Positions 36,501-51,079 of a DNA stretch of 64,000 nucleotides are shown here, piece after piece. Below the pieces are notes generated by a model, which did not search any database, had not been told where the DNA came from, and worked only from the letters and a program-made list of their open reading frames with translations. Origin of the DNA: Helicoverpa zea (Eukaryota > Arthropoda > Insecta > Lepidoptera > Noctuidae); the NCBI RefSeq assembly GCF_022581195.2, contig NC_061473.1:62001-126000 (forward strand), read 5' to 3'. Position 1 is the first letter of the stretch. Every line of letters starts with the position of its first letter. The position numbers and the translations under genes are program-made.

Positions 36501-36638
36501 GGGCTGATTTTTCAATCATCGGTTAACTTCTATCTGAGGAATAAATATGGCGGTTTGACATATTTTCCATACAAAAGCTGTCAAAACGTTAAAAATACTC
36601 CTCAGATAGGAGTTATCTGGCGATTGAAAAATCAGCCC
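36501..36638. mobile_element. 138-bp MITE, Harbinger-like, with TTA target duplication
   Basis: The ends are inverted repeats, GGGCTGATTTTTCAATC at the left and its exact complement at the right, with further imperfect pairing inward (CTATCTGAGGA / TCCTCAGATAG). TTA flanks both sides (36498-36500 and 36639-36641), matching the 3-bp TWA preference of PIF/Harbinger elements. The interior is non-coding. Confidence 0.85.
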
Positions 36639-36641
36639 TTA

Positions 36642-39600
36642 ATAAAATAAGACGCACTTTGTTCAATAGGTCAACTAAATGTATGGTCACTTCCTAAAAG
36701 AATTTAAAACATCCATTGGTGCCTATAAGTTACTAACCATAATGAATTCTAAATTCTAAGACCAGTTGGTTGTCTGTGACACGTCTTTTCCATTAATGAG
36801 ATTTCCTATGAGATTTAAATCTACTGCACCGATGGTCCATCCATCAGAGTGATCCACAATTGATTGCTTTACTTCTTGTTCAACTTTAAATGTTATTAAA
36901 GTAAATAATGTTATATTCTATGTAAAAGTACGGAGGCACACATACAAATAGTACATAACGTTTCATTAACTTTCCACGTGTGAATTGAAAATGAAAATTA
37001 TGAAAACTCAGTAACTGCACTGAAGGTCAGTTAGGTAATAATCGCTCTGTAGAATATATTGTATATAGGCTTACTCACATTCGTTATATATAAGTTATAG
37101 CAGCTGTGAACGTCGGTAACCTTTTCCTATGACATAAGCTTCCTCGACGCGGAGGCGATGCTCATCCGTTGCCTACTTTACAATATTAAGTAACCGAGCC
37201 GTTGCTTGATGTACGAAAATGTCGAACACCTATTCTATCTTGGCGAACGAACCTTTTACCATATATCTGCAAATAATTGCGACTATTAAGGAAATTACTT
37301 GAGGCAAAGCAATCCATCCTCCACAATAACTTATTTCTGTCTTTCTTCTTTACATACACAAGTTATGAAGTTCTTATCTTCACGATTTGTGAGTCATAAA
37401 GACCAAGAATCAGCCCTGTCTATTAACAACACGAAACAATGAAATTCAAGCTTTCTATCCCATTCGAGCTAGTTTCGACAAAGGTAGGGTTGGCGTACAT
37501 GATTATACTATTACGGTCCTTGTTTAATTGTTGGTCCTTCTGTCCTTATGCTCTGATAAGAGTTGGTGTATTCGGTAGATTCTATAGTGCTGTCACCCAA
37601 GTCAGAACAATACCACATAATGATGATCTAAAAGAATCCGTGCCAATGTTGAATAGTGTTATTAGTGTTGACATTTCGCACGTCCCACTTTCTACTAACA
37701 TTCAACTTCAAAAATGAGTGTGACGTAACAATATTAGTGGGACATTGGGTCTTGGGGTCTTATGTAAGCTGAATTTGGCGTTGCATAACCTGTGAAAGTC
37801 GGTCGGCAAGCTTCCGTGGTGACGCAATGCTTCTCAAGTGGTGGCACACTTGTCTGGACCATGAAACCGTTTTTAAACGATTTGGTTGCGGTCATGTGAA
37901 CATTGAAAGTTGTTTTTGGGTTAGGAGTCTATACTTCAGGTTGCAACGTGATTGAACAGATTTTTTTGGACCTATGAGGAAAATTATACTTTTATTCATA
38001 AGAGATGCTTGCCTTACATAATTATTTGTATTTTGTACTTATGTGTATTTTTCTGTTTGTTCCAGATGGTGTAAAAATCGGCAAACCGGCCCGTGTGATA
38101 CTGTGCATTAACTAAACTTAACAAAAAATGTGACGCCTCTATTTACTAAGTTTAGTTAGCAGAATTACTATGTGATTTTTACAGTTTACTTTTTTATAAA
38201 TATACACGGATAGTTTAGATTTTAAGCTAAATAACGTAAGATTAGAAGAATACGTAACGAAACATAGATGCATACGATTGTACTAGATACGGTCGACTCG
38301 TGGCGTAACTCGTACACGTTAATATTTAATTAACTTACGGTTTTAACTTTATTTTTGTGGAAAGTTTTCAAATAAATACAAGTTTTTGTATCGCGGTGAC
38401 TTTTGCCGCTGGAGATTTTTTTTGACAACAGTACAGCCGGTAGGGTTGTCAGAGGAACTTGTTTACGTGTATAATTTAAAATGTTTTATTATTTATTGAA
38501 GTATAGTATATCTATGTGCTTACGTGTTGTTATAGTCTTACGTGCAATACCTATCATCTGACGTTAGTGGCGCGTCCCGGCCGCCAAGAAGTGATCTCAA
38601 ACGTAGGCAGGGGCGCTCAGCGAACACGATCACTGCCATTGTTGTCTCGAAAATGTACTCTAAAATCATTACAGTAAAGTCTAAGTTTACTTAAAGGCTG
38701 CATCATAGTTTTCGTTTGTTCATTGTCATGATATTCCATCACTTTTCATCGACTTCTGTTAACATGACACCCCATTAATGAAGATGTCGTTTCTAAAATT
38801 TTTGAAGAAAAAAAACTGTTCATGAAATGTGAAGGATAAATATAAAAAAAAAAACTTAAATAAAAAACCTGTTGATTTCACGCATGAATATTAACTTGTT
38901 AACTGTGTCTATTCCTTATCCTACACATTAGGTCCACTGGAGGTGAACGACATCTGAAGACATTCATTAAACTCATACAAATACGACTGATCAGATTGTA
39001 TACCTTGAAGACAATAATTATTTGATGTTTTTCTTACTTTTCGTTAACAATTATGATAGTTTACTGTAATATATAGAATAGTATAGAGTTTTAATGTAAA
39101 TTGGTTGTATATAATTTTGAATGAGTAATCAAATATATAGTTATACATAATTGTAATTGTTTTCCATAACTCCTTGAGCGCGTGCTCAGGACAGGCGAGT
39201 ACTGCGATATGCTGAGTACTGGTTACTGCAATGTTGGTTCGTATTCGCCTGTTCTGACGCAAAATTTTATTGATTGTTGAGAAAAACAACTATTTTTCTT
39301 ATTAAAATATTTAATGTGTACATAATGTGTAGTAGGCGTAGCGCTAAGCGTTTAGGTTTAATGTTTCTTTGGGTTAATATTATTTGTTGAGTCTAAAATT
39401 TTTATTCCTATTAAAGTACCTTTAACTTCTTTTTTGTTAGATATGTTTCTTGTCTACTTACTTTAAGTTTAAGTGATGTTTAAATGATAAAATCATGATG
39501 TATGTCGGCGTCGCCTGGAGGCAAGTACAAGGAGTTATTTATGTTAACATACTTATTGATGTAAATGTTGCGCTACTTAATATTGTTTAACGGTAGCTAC

Positions 39601-42600
39601 AAGCACGGGTTACAGGCTGCTGCTCACATTATACTAATTATACGACAAACGCAAACAACAACACTGAGTGCCAACCCTCACGCAGCCAAATAAGTAAAAC
39701 GGATATTTTGTAATGTGATTTTAGCTGAAGTCGGGGATGGCAGTCATTGTCAAACGGGTCTCGAAACACATAGTTACCAGATTGAATCCTACATGTAATA
39801 ATGAATATAAGAGAAATGGCATCTACACACGTCGAGTTTGTACATTTCATATTTTATTAAACCGTATTTTAATATAATCGCTATTTCTATACACATGCGT
39901 ATTTTTATAAACTAACTTTTCATAAAATTTTGCAAACAAACTTATTTATTATAACAATTTTGAATAATATATTTATTTTTCACAATTATTTTTACAAAAT
40001 CTATATTTATATGTTGTAGGTAAGAATGTTGTGTGTAGACGTCATGATACACTATAGTCCGTCCCGTTTTTACCTGCTTTTATTTAAAATAAATGTAAAA
40101 TAAGCCTACGCACGAAATATCTTTCAAATACTTGTGTAAATTAAGAAATTATATGTACTAGACATTGGCTTCAGTTCGGAAGTACTAGCTAGACGTAAGT
40201 ACGACAGCTCGCAGTGGGCGCGCGGAGGGCCGCTAGTTTCACTTGTTTTCTTATGCTTGATGTTAAAAAAATGTTGTTTTTATTTTTAAAGTTTTTTTCT
40301 ACGTCTCGTCCAGATGGTGCTACAAGATCAAATCTTTCTATACTTCTAGAGCCAAAGACTATTGTTTTTCCTTAATATTTTGTTATTGTGCCCGACAGTG
40401 TTATATGTCGATAGAAATGTAAATACGATATCAATGCAAGCAATTATTGCACAGACAGAAGTACAGAGTTGAATATTTTTACAAGTTATATTTCTATCAA
40501 CACATAACGAATATTTTTATACTATTTTGGAATGATTTTCGAATATTTGGAACGATTTGGATCCTACTGTACATGTCGCTTTAAAGTCCTATTAGGAAGG
40601 AATGAGGCCTTGGTATATTTCTCTGACAATAATGCTAGTGGTTATAAAACCACGTAACTTCGATGTTATAGGTGCAATTAAATTTAATATATACCTATTT
40701 AATAGAAAAATATTCGTTTTTTTTTCTTTGACAACCCTATCTTGTACAATCAGCATGAAATTATTTAGTTAAATATTTCACATGTGACTGTTCTTCATTA
40801 CTTCAGCAACGTTGTTCCTAACAGCCCCTCTGAACAACCTGCATGTAATATTATACAGTGACCATACAATACCTTCATGTTGAAGACCCGTATCTACAAG
40901 AAAAGCAGATTCAACAAGTGATTCAATTGTCGGCTCTGCACAGCTGGCTATGTGGGATCAAAATGTGATAGTAAGTATTCCCTCCTTTTTCTATGCAGGC
41001 ATTGCTGTTAAGGAAAGATGATATGTTAAAGAGATCGAAAAGAAATCATGAAATAAAAATCTACGAGGGCCAAAATTTTTAATGCTAACTGTGGATTAAG
41101 CCAGATTTTTAAGATTTCCTTGACGACAACGGGTCTATTCTCAAGTAATCAACGAAAGTAGGAAACCAGTAGGTATACCCTAAAACTAATAGGAACTATT
41201 ATATCCATAAATCAATTGTGTCCCAAGTCAGCTTGGACTGCAATAGTGTGCATAGCTCAGCAATGAATAAGACCTGTCTAGATGTGTCGAATGCCTTGGC
41301 ATATCCGGTGCCAATTGCAAGCTGGCCCAACACGCCAATAAGCTGGCCAATGTTTGCCGCGGGTTGGGGGATAATTTTCTATTCTATATTTGTAAATAAA
41401 GGCGTGGCAGCCTGATAAATGTGTTCATCCAAGGTAGGTCAAGATTAATTAATTGATAAAAAATACCTTATGTCCTATACCTATGAAATGTCTGTCCTTT
41501 TAAAAGCACGTACAGTGGTAGGATATACTACGAAAGGGACTAAGAAAAGGTATACTAACCTTTTAGCCTTAGTATCTCCTATGGGTTAAAATTAAAATTC
41601 TTACCTTTCTATTAGATTGACTAATCAATGACGTATAATGCACACAAGAGTAGTGATTACTTGTTCAAGTTTGCAAAAACTTTCAAGTTTCCTCTAGCCG
41701 TTTTCCTATACAGGGATGGAACGTATAAGGTATACTTACCTACTCTATGAATCTATGATGACGACTTCACGACTTGAGAAGCTTTAGGACAGCAAGACGT
41801 TCATCATACGTAGAACATCATGAATTCTCAAGCTCTCGTCCTGCAAAAACCATCAATGTGTCACCGCAGTCCAGGTCATATGGGCGGGGTCCCAGTCATC
41901 AGTCTTATGCAACGTTGGGCCAACATTGGCGGCACACCTGGCGTCAACTGTTGGCAGTAGACTGCTCCCGAAATACTGCGCTCCCTGATCACCTTGACAG
42001 ACATTTATTTATACTGTCAATTAGAGCCACTCGTAATTATAGAAAGCGATACTTTCTTGTATGTTGACTAATTGATTACGCGTATCTATACAAGGTAAGT
42101 ATCTGCCTACGTATTTCTATTTCTGCGCATTTAGTTTTCTTTGTGAAGTGTAAAACTTATGTTCAGCAAATTATGGATCTTTCGACAGCAATGTAAGTAT
42201 AGTAGTTGGACGCGTCAATCTGACGATTAATAAGGGTCACATTAGAGAAGCCCTTCGCACAGCCTTATGGTGATAATGACATAAAAGTGCGACAAAGGAA
42301 TATAAGCCATATGCTAAATAAATGAACAACTATGGTTACCCTAATGGACCTACCATGCAGTATCGAGTCTCATACTATTCGCAGTTTAATTAATATCGAA
42401 AAAGTTTTTAATTAAATATTTTGACAGCAAAACCACGAAATACTATAGTCAATTGTCTTGTAACTTGACACCGACCGACGTTTGGTGTCAAATGATGCGC
42501 AAGAGCAGCGATTTCCTCGGATTGCCTACATCGACGATATTGTAGGGCCGCCACCTGGGCCTGACGTCAGCATTATGTAGCCACGCGGAATGCACTAAAA

Positions 42601-45600
42601 CTACTGTTTGAGGCTAATGACTTTTCTAGTCAAAAATGGGATTCAAGAAAAGGCTACCACACCCTTTTCACACGGCCTAAGTATGTATTTATAAATGTTG
42701 ATACTAGACTAGTATGAGTTCTGGTAGCCACAATTTTAAAACCTCGAAACCATGGCTTATGTCCACTTTCGAAGCTTATACCTGGAGAATTTTATTTAGA
42801 TGAGGATTGCCACCTTTATACAGCAATAATGCAGTATTGAGTGATGAAGTTTAGGCTATCAAATATCACAGAACTTGATGATTTTGTTCAGGAACAAAAA
42901 GTTCTGGCGTTCCATGGATAAGCACGAAGATGCACTATAACACAGAAACTCCGTTTATTATTTTCATATTTTTCTAGTTAACCTTACAACGACATTTGCA
43001 TCGCGTGACGAACGTAGGAAAAAAACTGCAGTTTCCATTGTTTTAGCAGCATTCAATAATTTATAGGGCGTTATTACAATTAATGTAGAAGCAAGGCTGT
43101 TCGTCTTCCGGGTGCTATGAGCCTTCCTGTTGCGTGACCTACTGAAACGTCGCTCACTTCATCATTCTATCTACTCTGGACATGAATGAGGTACCTGGTT
43201 TTATATAGTATTTTAGAAACTTCGAACATTGTGTAATCTCTGCCAGAAATAAGTCATCTTATCAATAAGAGAAGCCTTCAAGTAGAAAAATCAATCGATC
43301 GGTAGAAAAATTGCTCATGTGCAATCAAGTAACGTTTGTTATTATCGAATTTCAACTCAACTGGTCCTTTGATCCGAAAAAACCGAGCAACCGATACGAC
43401 TCGAATCGTAGCAATCTATCGATAAATGGTCGTCAGGTACCAGGAGTACATAAGGCGGAGAGATGTATACGCGAGGGATACGCAGGGCTGGCCCACAAAC
43501 GCATCCCACTTTAGAATTTGGGCCGATATAAATACGCACTGCACTTGCACCGTCGCGTCAGGTAGGGTTGTCCAATTACAGGGAAGTTTAACATAGCAAT
43601 TTGTATCCAACTTTGTAAAATATTAGTGTATTGTAGTCTTATTTTATCACTTAATTTAACGTTAACGTTGAAGATAGTATAGGTATGTTATTTTAAAGAC
43701 AATCTTCAAATAGAATTTCAAACTTTGTCTTCAAAAGAAACTTGTGAGTTGTCGACATAAATAAAGTAAGTCTGTAAATAATACACGCTAATGCTGACTT
43801 TTCAGTAGTTTCAGGAAGTACAAAATGTTCTCCCTTGTAATACACAATTTCACTTGTTGGCAGCCCTAGTGGGCATGAGGCCGGACGTTACGCGTGCACA
43901 ACCGTGCCGATCGTAATACTTATAACAGCTCCATTATATTATTGACATTATATCATATTATATGTAATGGCCGTTTAGATGACCTGTTGATTTTGCTCAC
44001 AAAACTATGGGAAAATTGTCCAGGGCAAGCCTACTATCTCACCGTGGACCAGCCCACAGAGTAACACACATACAGAAAAAATATAAAAGGTACAGACAAT
44101 TCACGTGTTGGAGATTAAAGTGAAACTCAGTTTTTGCGGTTATATTTGTGCCTAAATTACATTAAGCCGCCAACCTAAGCAATAAACAATCTCACGTCAT
44201 AAAATAATTTAAGATTTTTTTATAAAAATTTAGAAAGTATTTCCAAAACGGAGTGCTAATGGAATACCTGTATAAATATGGAAAGCATGCATAGAATGTG
44301 ATTTTCTAATAAGTCCTTGTGAATTTATTTTTAAAGAAGTGGAAGAAGTCTTTTTATTCAAATAAATCCCAACATATATGGCCAGCTCATCATAGACCCA
44401 CAAGTACCAGGAGAGCATAACATACGAGGTAGTCCACAACTTGCCCTCTCGACAAAAGGTCGCAAGATGACCAACAACGCTACATTCTACACCCTGAACC
44501 GATCAGGGTTAACCATTTGGCAAAAGCGGCGCGCTAACTGAGACGGGAATGTTAGCCGGTATTTTTAACTGGCCCAGTTATACGACAACGTGCGGTTAGA
44601 CGGAAACTAACCCGTCTGCATCACTTTCAGTTTTAGCTGATATTTTCATCTATCAACTTCTAATATAGTTAACCGCTTTCAGTATGGAAGGAAATTTCAC
44701 AAAATCGTAGAATGTCTGTGCTCATTTGTAACTCTCAGATTTCCGTAAAGAACCGAGGTTGTAAAATGCACTGTTTCAAGCGTAAGCATACCTATATAGC
44801 GCATAACAGCCATAATCTTGATTTACATATATCGATTTAAATTCTCGCATTTACATCAGCACTTTCCCGATTGAAAAACTAGATCGATAGCAATAAAATT
44901 TTGACAAGTAGCGAGCAGTGTAATGAGATGCCAGCCAATAAAACAATTCGCAATAAAATAAAACTTAATCTATACCGGTTGGTTTTACAGGCTGTGAACC
45001 AATTTGACTTATCGCTGCTTGCATGTGATGATGGCCTGGTACTAGGAGATAAGCCACTTCTTGCAAGGTTCCTGGTATATTATGTGACATCATGGAGCCC
45101 TGGTACTTTAATCTTAAATGTTTTACTCATTGTGGTAATTTATTTCATGTTGTTTGTAATATGACATTATTTTCAGGTAAGCCAAGTTAGCTGAGTTCTG
45201 TTCATATTACGTTACGCAGAGATATTATATGTAAGTCTTACATGCTGCTGAAAAAGTTAGTTAAACATTGGTAACGAATTTCGAATAACCTTTTATTATT
45301 TCACAAGAGATAACAGTCTTTCAGGAAGACATTTCAGGCAATTAAATTAGGATCAATGTGAGCAAGCACTGCCTATTAAAATGCTCTTTGATTCTCAGTA
45401 TTTTTCTGTAACAGAAGTTCACGCTAGAAAAATTTAGTGCGGTCTACTTTGTGTGTAGTTTGTATGTATGTAGGGAAGGAAACACTGCAACTTTGTCTTA
45501 TGAAGTTATGATCTAATTTCCGCACTAGTTTTGTAATACAGTTTAGTTCTACTACTTACTAATTTTTCAGAGATCGGTAATGATCCTAATTTCTAAAGAT

Positions 45601-46023
45601 TTTATATGGACAGTTCAGTTCATCATTCATGGTCAGACACTTTTCACAGGTAAATAGATCAAATAATAAAGAAAATGTTCATACCTTTTTATCAAAGAAA
45701 AGTAAGTGACTCACACATGCACAATGCGTAATTGTACGTCACACACATATAGATAACATCACCGTCCACATCCGTATATCTATAGATACATAGTCATTAC
45801 ATGATGTGTTTACGTTTGTACAGATATTTCAGTTTACAGTTATATTCAAGAAATTGTGAACTCTTTGCAATATGGATTTATGTCTATAATAGGACCTGGA
45901 CCCCAAAAACCTCTTTTCCATTGTTTCGAACAATCCCACAGGATTCGGCATAAAAAAGTATCTTCCTATGTGTTAATTTCCTCATTCAGTATAGATCAAA
46001 GTCTCCTGCTAAGGGATTTAGTA
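36642..46023. other. 9 kb without a recognised gene
   Basis: AT-rich non-coding DNA. Near 38055-38400 an acceptor-like tract is followed by stop-rich sequence and AATAAA, so a terminal non-coding exon is possible. Other AATAAA signals are scattered at 38-40 kb. Several short frames (41218-41415, 41774-42067, 44901-45164) have no recognisable similarity. Three CCTGGTAY words crowd into 45035-45106. Confidence 0.3.
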
Positions 46024-46085
46024 TCAAAGTCAAAGTCAAAGCCTTTTTATTTGCCAGAATGTAGGTGTACAGAGTATGCTTAAAT
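46024..46085 (-). mobile_element. possible retroposon 3' tail
   Basis: A (TCAAAG)n run followed by CCTTTTTATTTGCC resembles, on the minus strand, the AATAAA-plus-(CTTTGA)n end of lepidopteran non-LTR elements. The 5' limit and target duplication are unclear. Confidence 0.35.
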
Positions 46086-46089
46086 CTAA

Positions 46090-48701
46090 AGTGGCCCATT
46101 TACATTCTACCATTAATACGGTATGCAAATATTCCATAATATTTATTATATTACATGGAACACCAAGTACAACTACAAATATGCACATCTTATAGTGCGA
46201 GATTGAAACAGTACACACACAAACAGTATCAGGAATACTGGGTTTCAGTCTACTTTTGATGATTTTCTATCAAATACTAATGCAAGTAAGTTTTAAGTAT
46301 AAGTAGGAGGCTAGTGTTTCAAGGTGTTCGCAAGTTAGTGCGGTCCTCACTAGATGACGCATGCGCGCCCTTCGCGGCCGATTTGATGAGGATTTTATTC
46401 TAGTCGTGGGCTGTAACATAATGGAAGACCAATTGCAGTGAGAGGATTTTTCGGTGAAGATTTTTCGGTTTGAAGGTGTGCGGGAGGAATTGGCTGGCAG
46501 GAAGGAATAGAAAAGCGTTTTTGTGAAACTGCATTTTTATAAAAACGAAAAATGCCTGAATAAGTTTCATTATGCATATTCTTCTATCTAAAAAAAATAG
46601 ACGCGACGACCGAATCCACAGTGCAGACACAGTAATCCTAGATAAACTCACACGAGCGCAGTGTTTACTCCAAATTTCACTCACACACTAACGCCGGCGA
46701 ATGCATACTAATGCACCGGAGTGTACGCACGCGGCCCACGCACGCACACATGCAGGGAACTGCGTCTGTGTGCGTAAGTGGGTCACAGAGATAGGAGGGA
46801 CACGTGTTGGAGGGCTGGCCCTTTATTGCTGTGCTGTTTCGGGTTTTAAACACCTATAAAGTTGAGGTTTCGGGATCTGCCTGGAAGTTCGTCAGTCGTC
46901 ATACCACGATAATGGACGTCACGTATATATTTCTGTTATACACCGTTCATTTTTTATTTCCAGCACAGTTCTAATATTTAATTTATTAAATTAACTAGAA
47001 TATAGGGTACCTACTTACCCACTTTGTACTTTATACAGAAATAACATTTACATTGTAATGTTTTTTTACTATTTCTTTTTTCAAGGATTAAATGAAACTT
47101 TGAAAAAGACTAAATAAAAACGTTTAAATAAAATGGTACAAGAAAAAAATGATGGCTGCCCTTTGTGCACAGTAATAAAGTTTGTTGCGCGCGCGCACGG
47201 CGGATGATAGCGTGGAATGGAGAGCGTTCACCCGCCTCTGCCCCGCCTCGCAGCGCCGGAAAATTCGGTTTTCTCACACGAATATTGAATAATACATTTA
47301 TATGCAGGATGAGTGCTTTACAACTGAATTGCAATGAGTCATTATAATATTGTCGATAGATGTATTGTCCAAAAGTTTTGAGGAAGTTGTGAATGAACAG
47401 CTAAAATATACAGCTGGTAATAGAAACTAGCTTTTTACTCCCAAGCTTATCCAGAAGTATGACAGCAGTTACCGTCTTGAAACATGGACGTAAAGAAAAA
47501 TAACAGGATGTAGAATAGTACTGGATGTGAAAAGTACAGTGACTGCCACTCCTAGTTGACTCTAAAAGGCTACAAGAAATGACTGTCAGGATAACTTTAC
47601 GCCTTCGCATGGCCAGAATCAATCTACATTTGTATTCAGAGCTTTATAAACAGATTAGTGGTAAGTAGTATTTTCACACGTATTATAATAGTTGAGCTGG
47701 CGGACGGAAATAAGTAGCCTATATGAATCATACTGCAGTAACCGGTCTCTATTAATTTATGCAGTGCGGTCTATTCATGCACTATTGACTATTTATGTAT
47801 TAGGCACTGTAAAACTGGTTGCATATCAATTCATGGTAAAATAGTACCCACAAACACAAAAATCATAACAACGCATTAAAATTCCCGTAACGACCCAAAA
47901 GAAACATGATATAATTTTCTGGGTCCCATAAAAACTGAATAAGCATTTTTTATTGTAAACAAAGCAGAGCCACATTTTTTTGTGCATATTAAGTGAAATA
48001 AAGTACTAGGCGAACAGAAAACGAAGGTAGTGTACAATGGAAAGCGGCGTGAAGGCCGCCGAGTACCGCATAACGCCGAATTTCACTGCGGACAACGCCC
48101 TCTGCCGAACTTCTTGACTCCTAGTGACGTAGCGAGTTTCGGTTGACTTGCAGTTAAATTTTAACTGTCCGACCACATCTTCCGGCTTGATTTACGATTA
48201 AAAATATTTTTGTTTGTTTATTAAACTCGTTTCTTGAAAACTGATGCGTTGCATTTGATGGTGTGATATAATTTTTGTTTATTTACAGTATGCAGTGGAT
48301 AATGAAAATTTGAAATTAATTTTATTTACTTTGCCATACCAAAAACTGGGTAATTAATTGTAACTTTTTAAATAAACAAAAAAAATAACTTTGATACTTA
48401 TTTGTATTTTAAACTTATTTAATTGAATTATATTAACAAATTATTTATAGTGTCACGCAAAGCTACATTTACGGTACAAAACTGTAGTTAATTAAAAAAT
48501 GTGTGACCGCACGCGCATACAGATTATATAATATGTACAAACTGTAGTATTGCACAACTCACCCACTGACATAGTGCTTACAGATATATTTATAGCGTTT
48601 AGCATACTTTTATTCTATATCTTTTTTCTTTCGATACCTGTTTATTAAACTTGTAACCTGTAATGTAAACTTCCGTATAGTTAACTTTACTAGGCGCTTT
48701 A
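46090..48701. other. non-coding stretch with CpG-rich islands
   Basis: CpG-rich blocks lie near 46340-46385, 46690-46790, 47185-47265 (GC-box-like CCCCGCCTC) and 48035-48135. No protein-like exon is recognised. Confidence 0.3.
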
Positions 48702-48712
48702 CTAAAGCTCTT

Positions 48713-48788
48713 CACCATCATCATAATCATCTCAGCCGGCGGACGTCCACTGCTGAACATAGGCCTCCCCTTTGATCTCCACAGATAC
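48713..48788 (-). mobile_element. 76-bp LINE 3'-end insertion
   Basis: On the minus strand the piece encodes a LINE C-terminal end (GRPMFSSGRPPAEMIMMM) running into a GATGATGG-like tail. It is flanked by an exact 11-bp direct repeat, CTAAAGCTCTT (48702-48712 and 48789-48799). Confidence 0.8.
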
Positions 48789-48799
48789 CTAAAGCTCTT

Positions 48800-50100
48800 A
48801 CTAAAATAATTTATTAATCAGACATTTTGCTAAAGAAAACATTTTTTTTGAAAGTAGTGATTTTTTAAGTTGTGAATGAACTTTTGTTTAACATAATATT
48901 TCTTTATCCGTTTACATAATTTCGTTCAGAACTTATGCATGAAACAACAATCAAACAACTGTGCAAATCAACTGTGCCAGTGAATATGCCTGTTTTCCCT
49001 AATAAGGTAGTAGTTAGAACGAATTCTACTGATTTTCTTCATGTTTTAGATCTATCTTTATCTTCAGTCTGCTTATAGCTAATACCAATCTAATAATTAA
49101 AGTAATTCTAAGCCAGTTTCCAGATTTAAATACATCAAAAACAGATGACAGACCAAAAAGCTCAGTTTCTTTTGCACCTTGATTTTTTTTTGTTATACAA
49201 CTGTGCATGACAGAAACCGTGACATCGAAACTGAAACATACAAAAAGCACAAAAGAGCAGCATTTAACACGTAACACAGATGTAATTAAAAAGTATATCA
49301 GCGCAGTTATGCAATGCTCTCACCCACTAACACAGTAGCTCGGATCACTTCCATTTTATCAGTGATCTGTGTTTGCGTCACACGGGGAAACAACATTTTG
49401 TTTATATAATATTTTGGCTGTTCACACGAGAATATTAAATGGGCTTTGAGCTCAATGGCGTCGTGGACCGAGAAATTAAATAATTTAGTCTCGTATGATA
49501 TAACGCGGAATCTAGTTCTTTAAGTTTCATCTTTATTTTAAAGTGATGTTTAATATTTATTTCCACGTGATTCAAAAATTGACAGGCAAATAATTTACCA
49601 ATCAAAACATAAATGTAGCCCAGATGTCAAATTATTAAGTTCGAAATGTTTTCGAATCTAGTTGAATCACCAGTAAACAATACACATATTATTATTTTTG
49701 GGTAACTATTGCATTTCGCTAATGCTAAAAGATACATTTTCCGATTTCCCAATGCGTCGTCTTTAGATTCTCATCGTCTTAAAACCTTGAAAATGGATTA
49801 GTCTACCTTTTTATTGCTTTCCAGCGCAAAGGACATCCTTTATCTTCCTACTGAAAAGTTAAGTCTGTTACACTCATGAAGTTTTCACTCTAAAGTGGCA
49901 ATATAAGACCTAAGAGAGCTAAGTTGTTGGAACTTATTCGTTTTTTTTATTTAAACGGTTTTATTTAGCTTACCCCGTTTGTTTTATTTATTATTTATTC
50001 ATTCTTGGGTCAAATTTAGTAATTCAAATTTCACCCTCTTCCTGTCAACCGATTAATCTGAAATTTTGTATACACCTTTAATTCCGATGACAATACAATA
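48800..50100. other. AT-rich non-coding stretch
   Basis: No gene is recognised. At about 49940-49980 a fragment, AAACGGTTTTATTTAGCTT, matches the arm of the foldback element at 52336-52780, suggesting an old copy of that family. Confidence 0.35.
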
Positions 50101-50104
50101 TAGT

Positions 50105-51030
50105 AATATCAATAACATTGTAAATCCAATATGGCCGCCGGCACAAAATGGCGGATAACGTAGATTTTATCAATCCCATCAATATGGGTATCAAATGAAA
50201 GGGCTCAACAAGCAGAATACAATATACTATAAAAAATTGAAATCCAAGATGGCGGCCGCTACAAAATGGCGGATAACGTAGGTTTTATCAATCCCATCAA
50301 TATGGGTATCAAATGAAAGTTCTCAACCAGTAGAATACAATGTACTATATAAAATTAAAATCCAAGATGGCGGCCTCTACAAAATGGCGGATAACTTAGG
50401 TTTTATAAATCCCATCAACATGGGTATCAAATGAAAGGACTCAACAAGTAGAATACAATTTACTATAAAAAATGAAATCCAAGATGGCGGCCGCTACAAA
50501 ATGGCGGATAACGTAGGTTTTATCAATCCCATCAATATGGGTATCAAATGAAAGTTCTCAACCAGTAGAATACAATGTACTATATAAAATTAAAATCCAA
50601 GATGGCGGCCTCTACAAAATGGCGGATAACTTAAGTTTTATAAATCCCATCAACATGGGTATCAAATGAAAGGTCTCAACAAGTAGAATACAATTTACTA
50701 TGCAAAATTGAAATCTAAGATGGCGGATAACGTAGGTTTTATCAATCCCATCAATATGGGTATCAAATGAAAGGGCTCAACAAACAGAATACAATATACT
50801 ATAAAAAATTAAATCCAAGATGGCGGCCGCTATAAAATGGCGGATAACGTAGGTTTTATCAATCCCATCAACATGGGTATCAAATGAAAGGTCTCAACAA
50901 GTAGAATACAATTTACTATGCAAAATTGAAATCTAAGATGGCCGCCACTACCAAATGGCTGATAACAATTTTTTATCAATCCCACCAATACGGGTATCAA
51001 ATGAAAGGGCTTCACAAGTAGAAAACTGTC
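50105..51030. repeat. tandem array, eight units of ~118 bp
   Basis: Each unit holds AAAATGGCGGATAACGTAGG, CAATCCCATCAATATGGG and TATCAAATGAAAGG, and most units also hold AATCCAAGATGGCGGCC. The second ATGG motif recurs at 50148, 50266, 50384, 50501, 50619, 50720, 50837 and 50955. Spacing is therefore 117-118 bp except for one 101-bp unit that lost 17 bp between its two ATGGCGG motifs. Alternate units are more alike (CCGCTAC versus CCTCTAC variants), suggesting expansion by dimers. Confidence 0.95.
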
Positions 51031-51079
51031 AGTAACTCCAGCGGGGCCCAACAGGGCCAAGGCCTGCCTGGGTTGCGAG

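Noticed and set aside
41774..42067. Possible exon with GGGCCAACATTGGCGGCACA
   Set aside because: The 97-codon frame lacks recognisable motifs and splice sites; it looks like chance or an old repeat.
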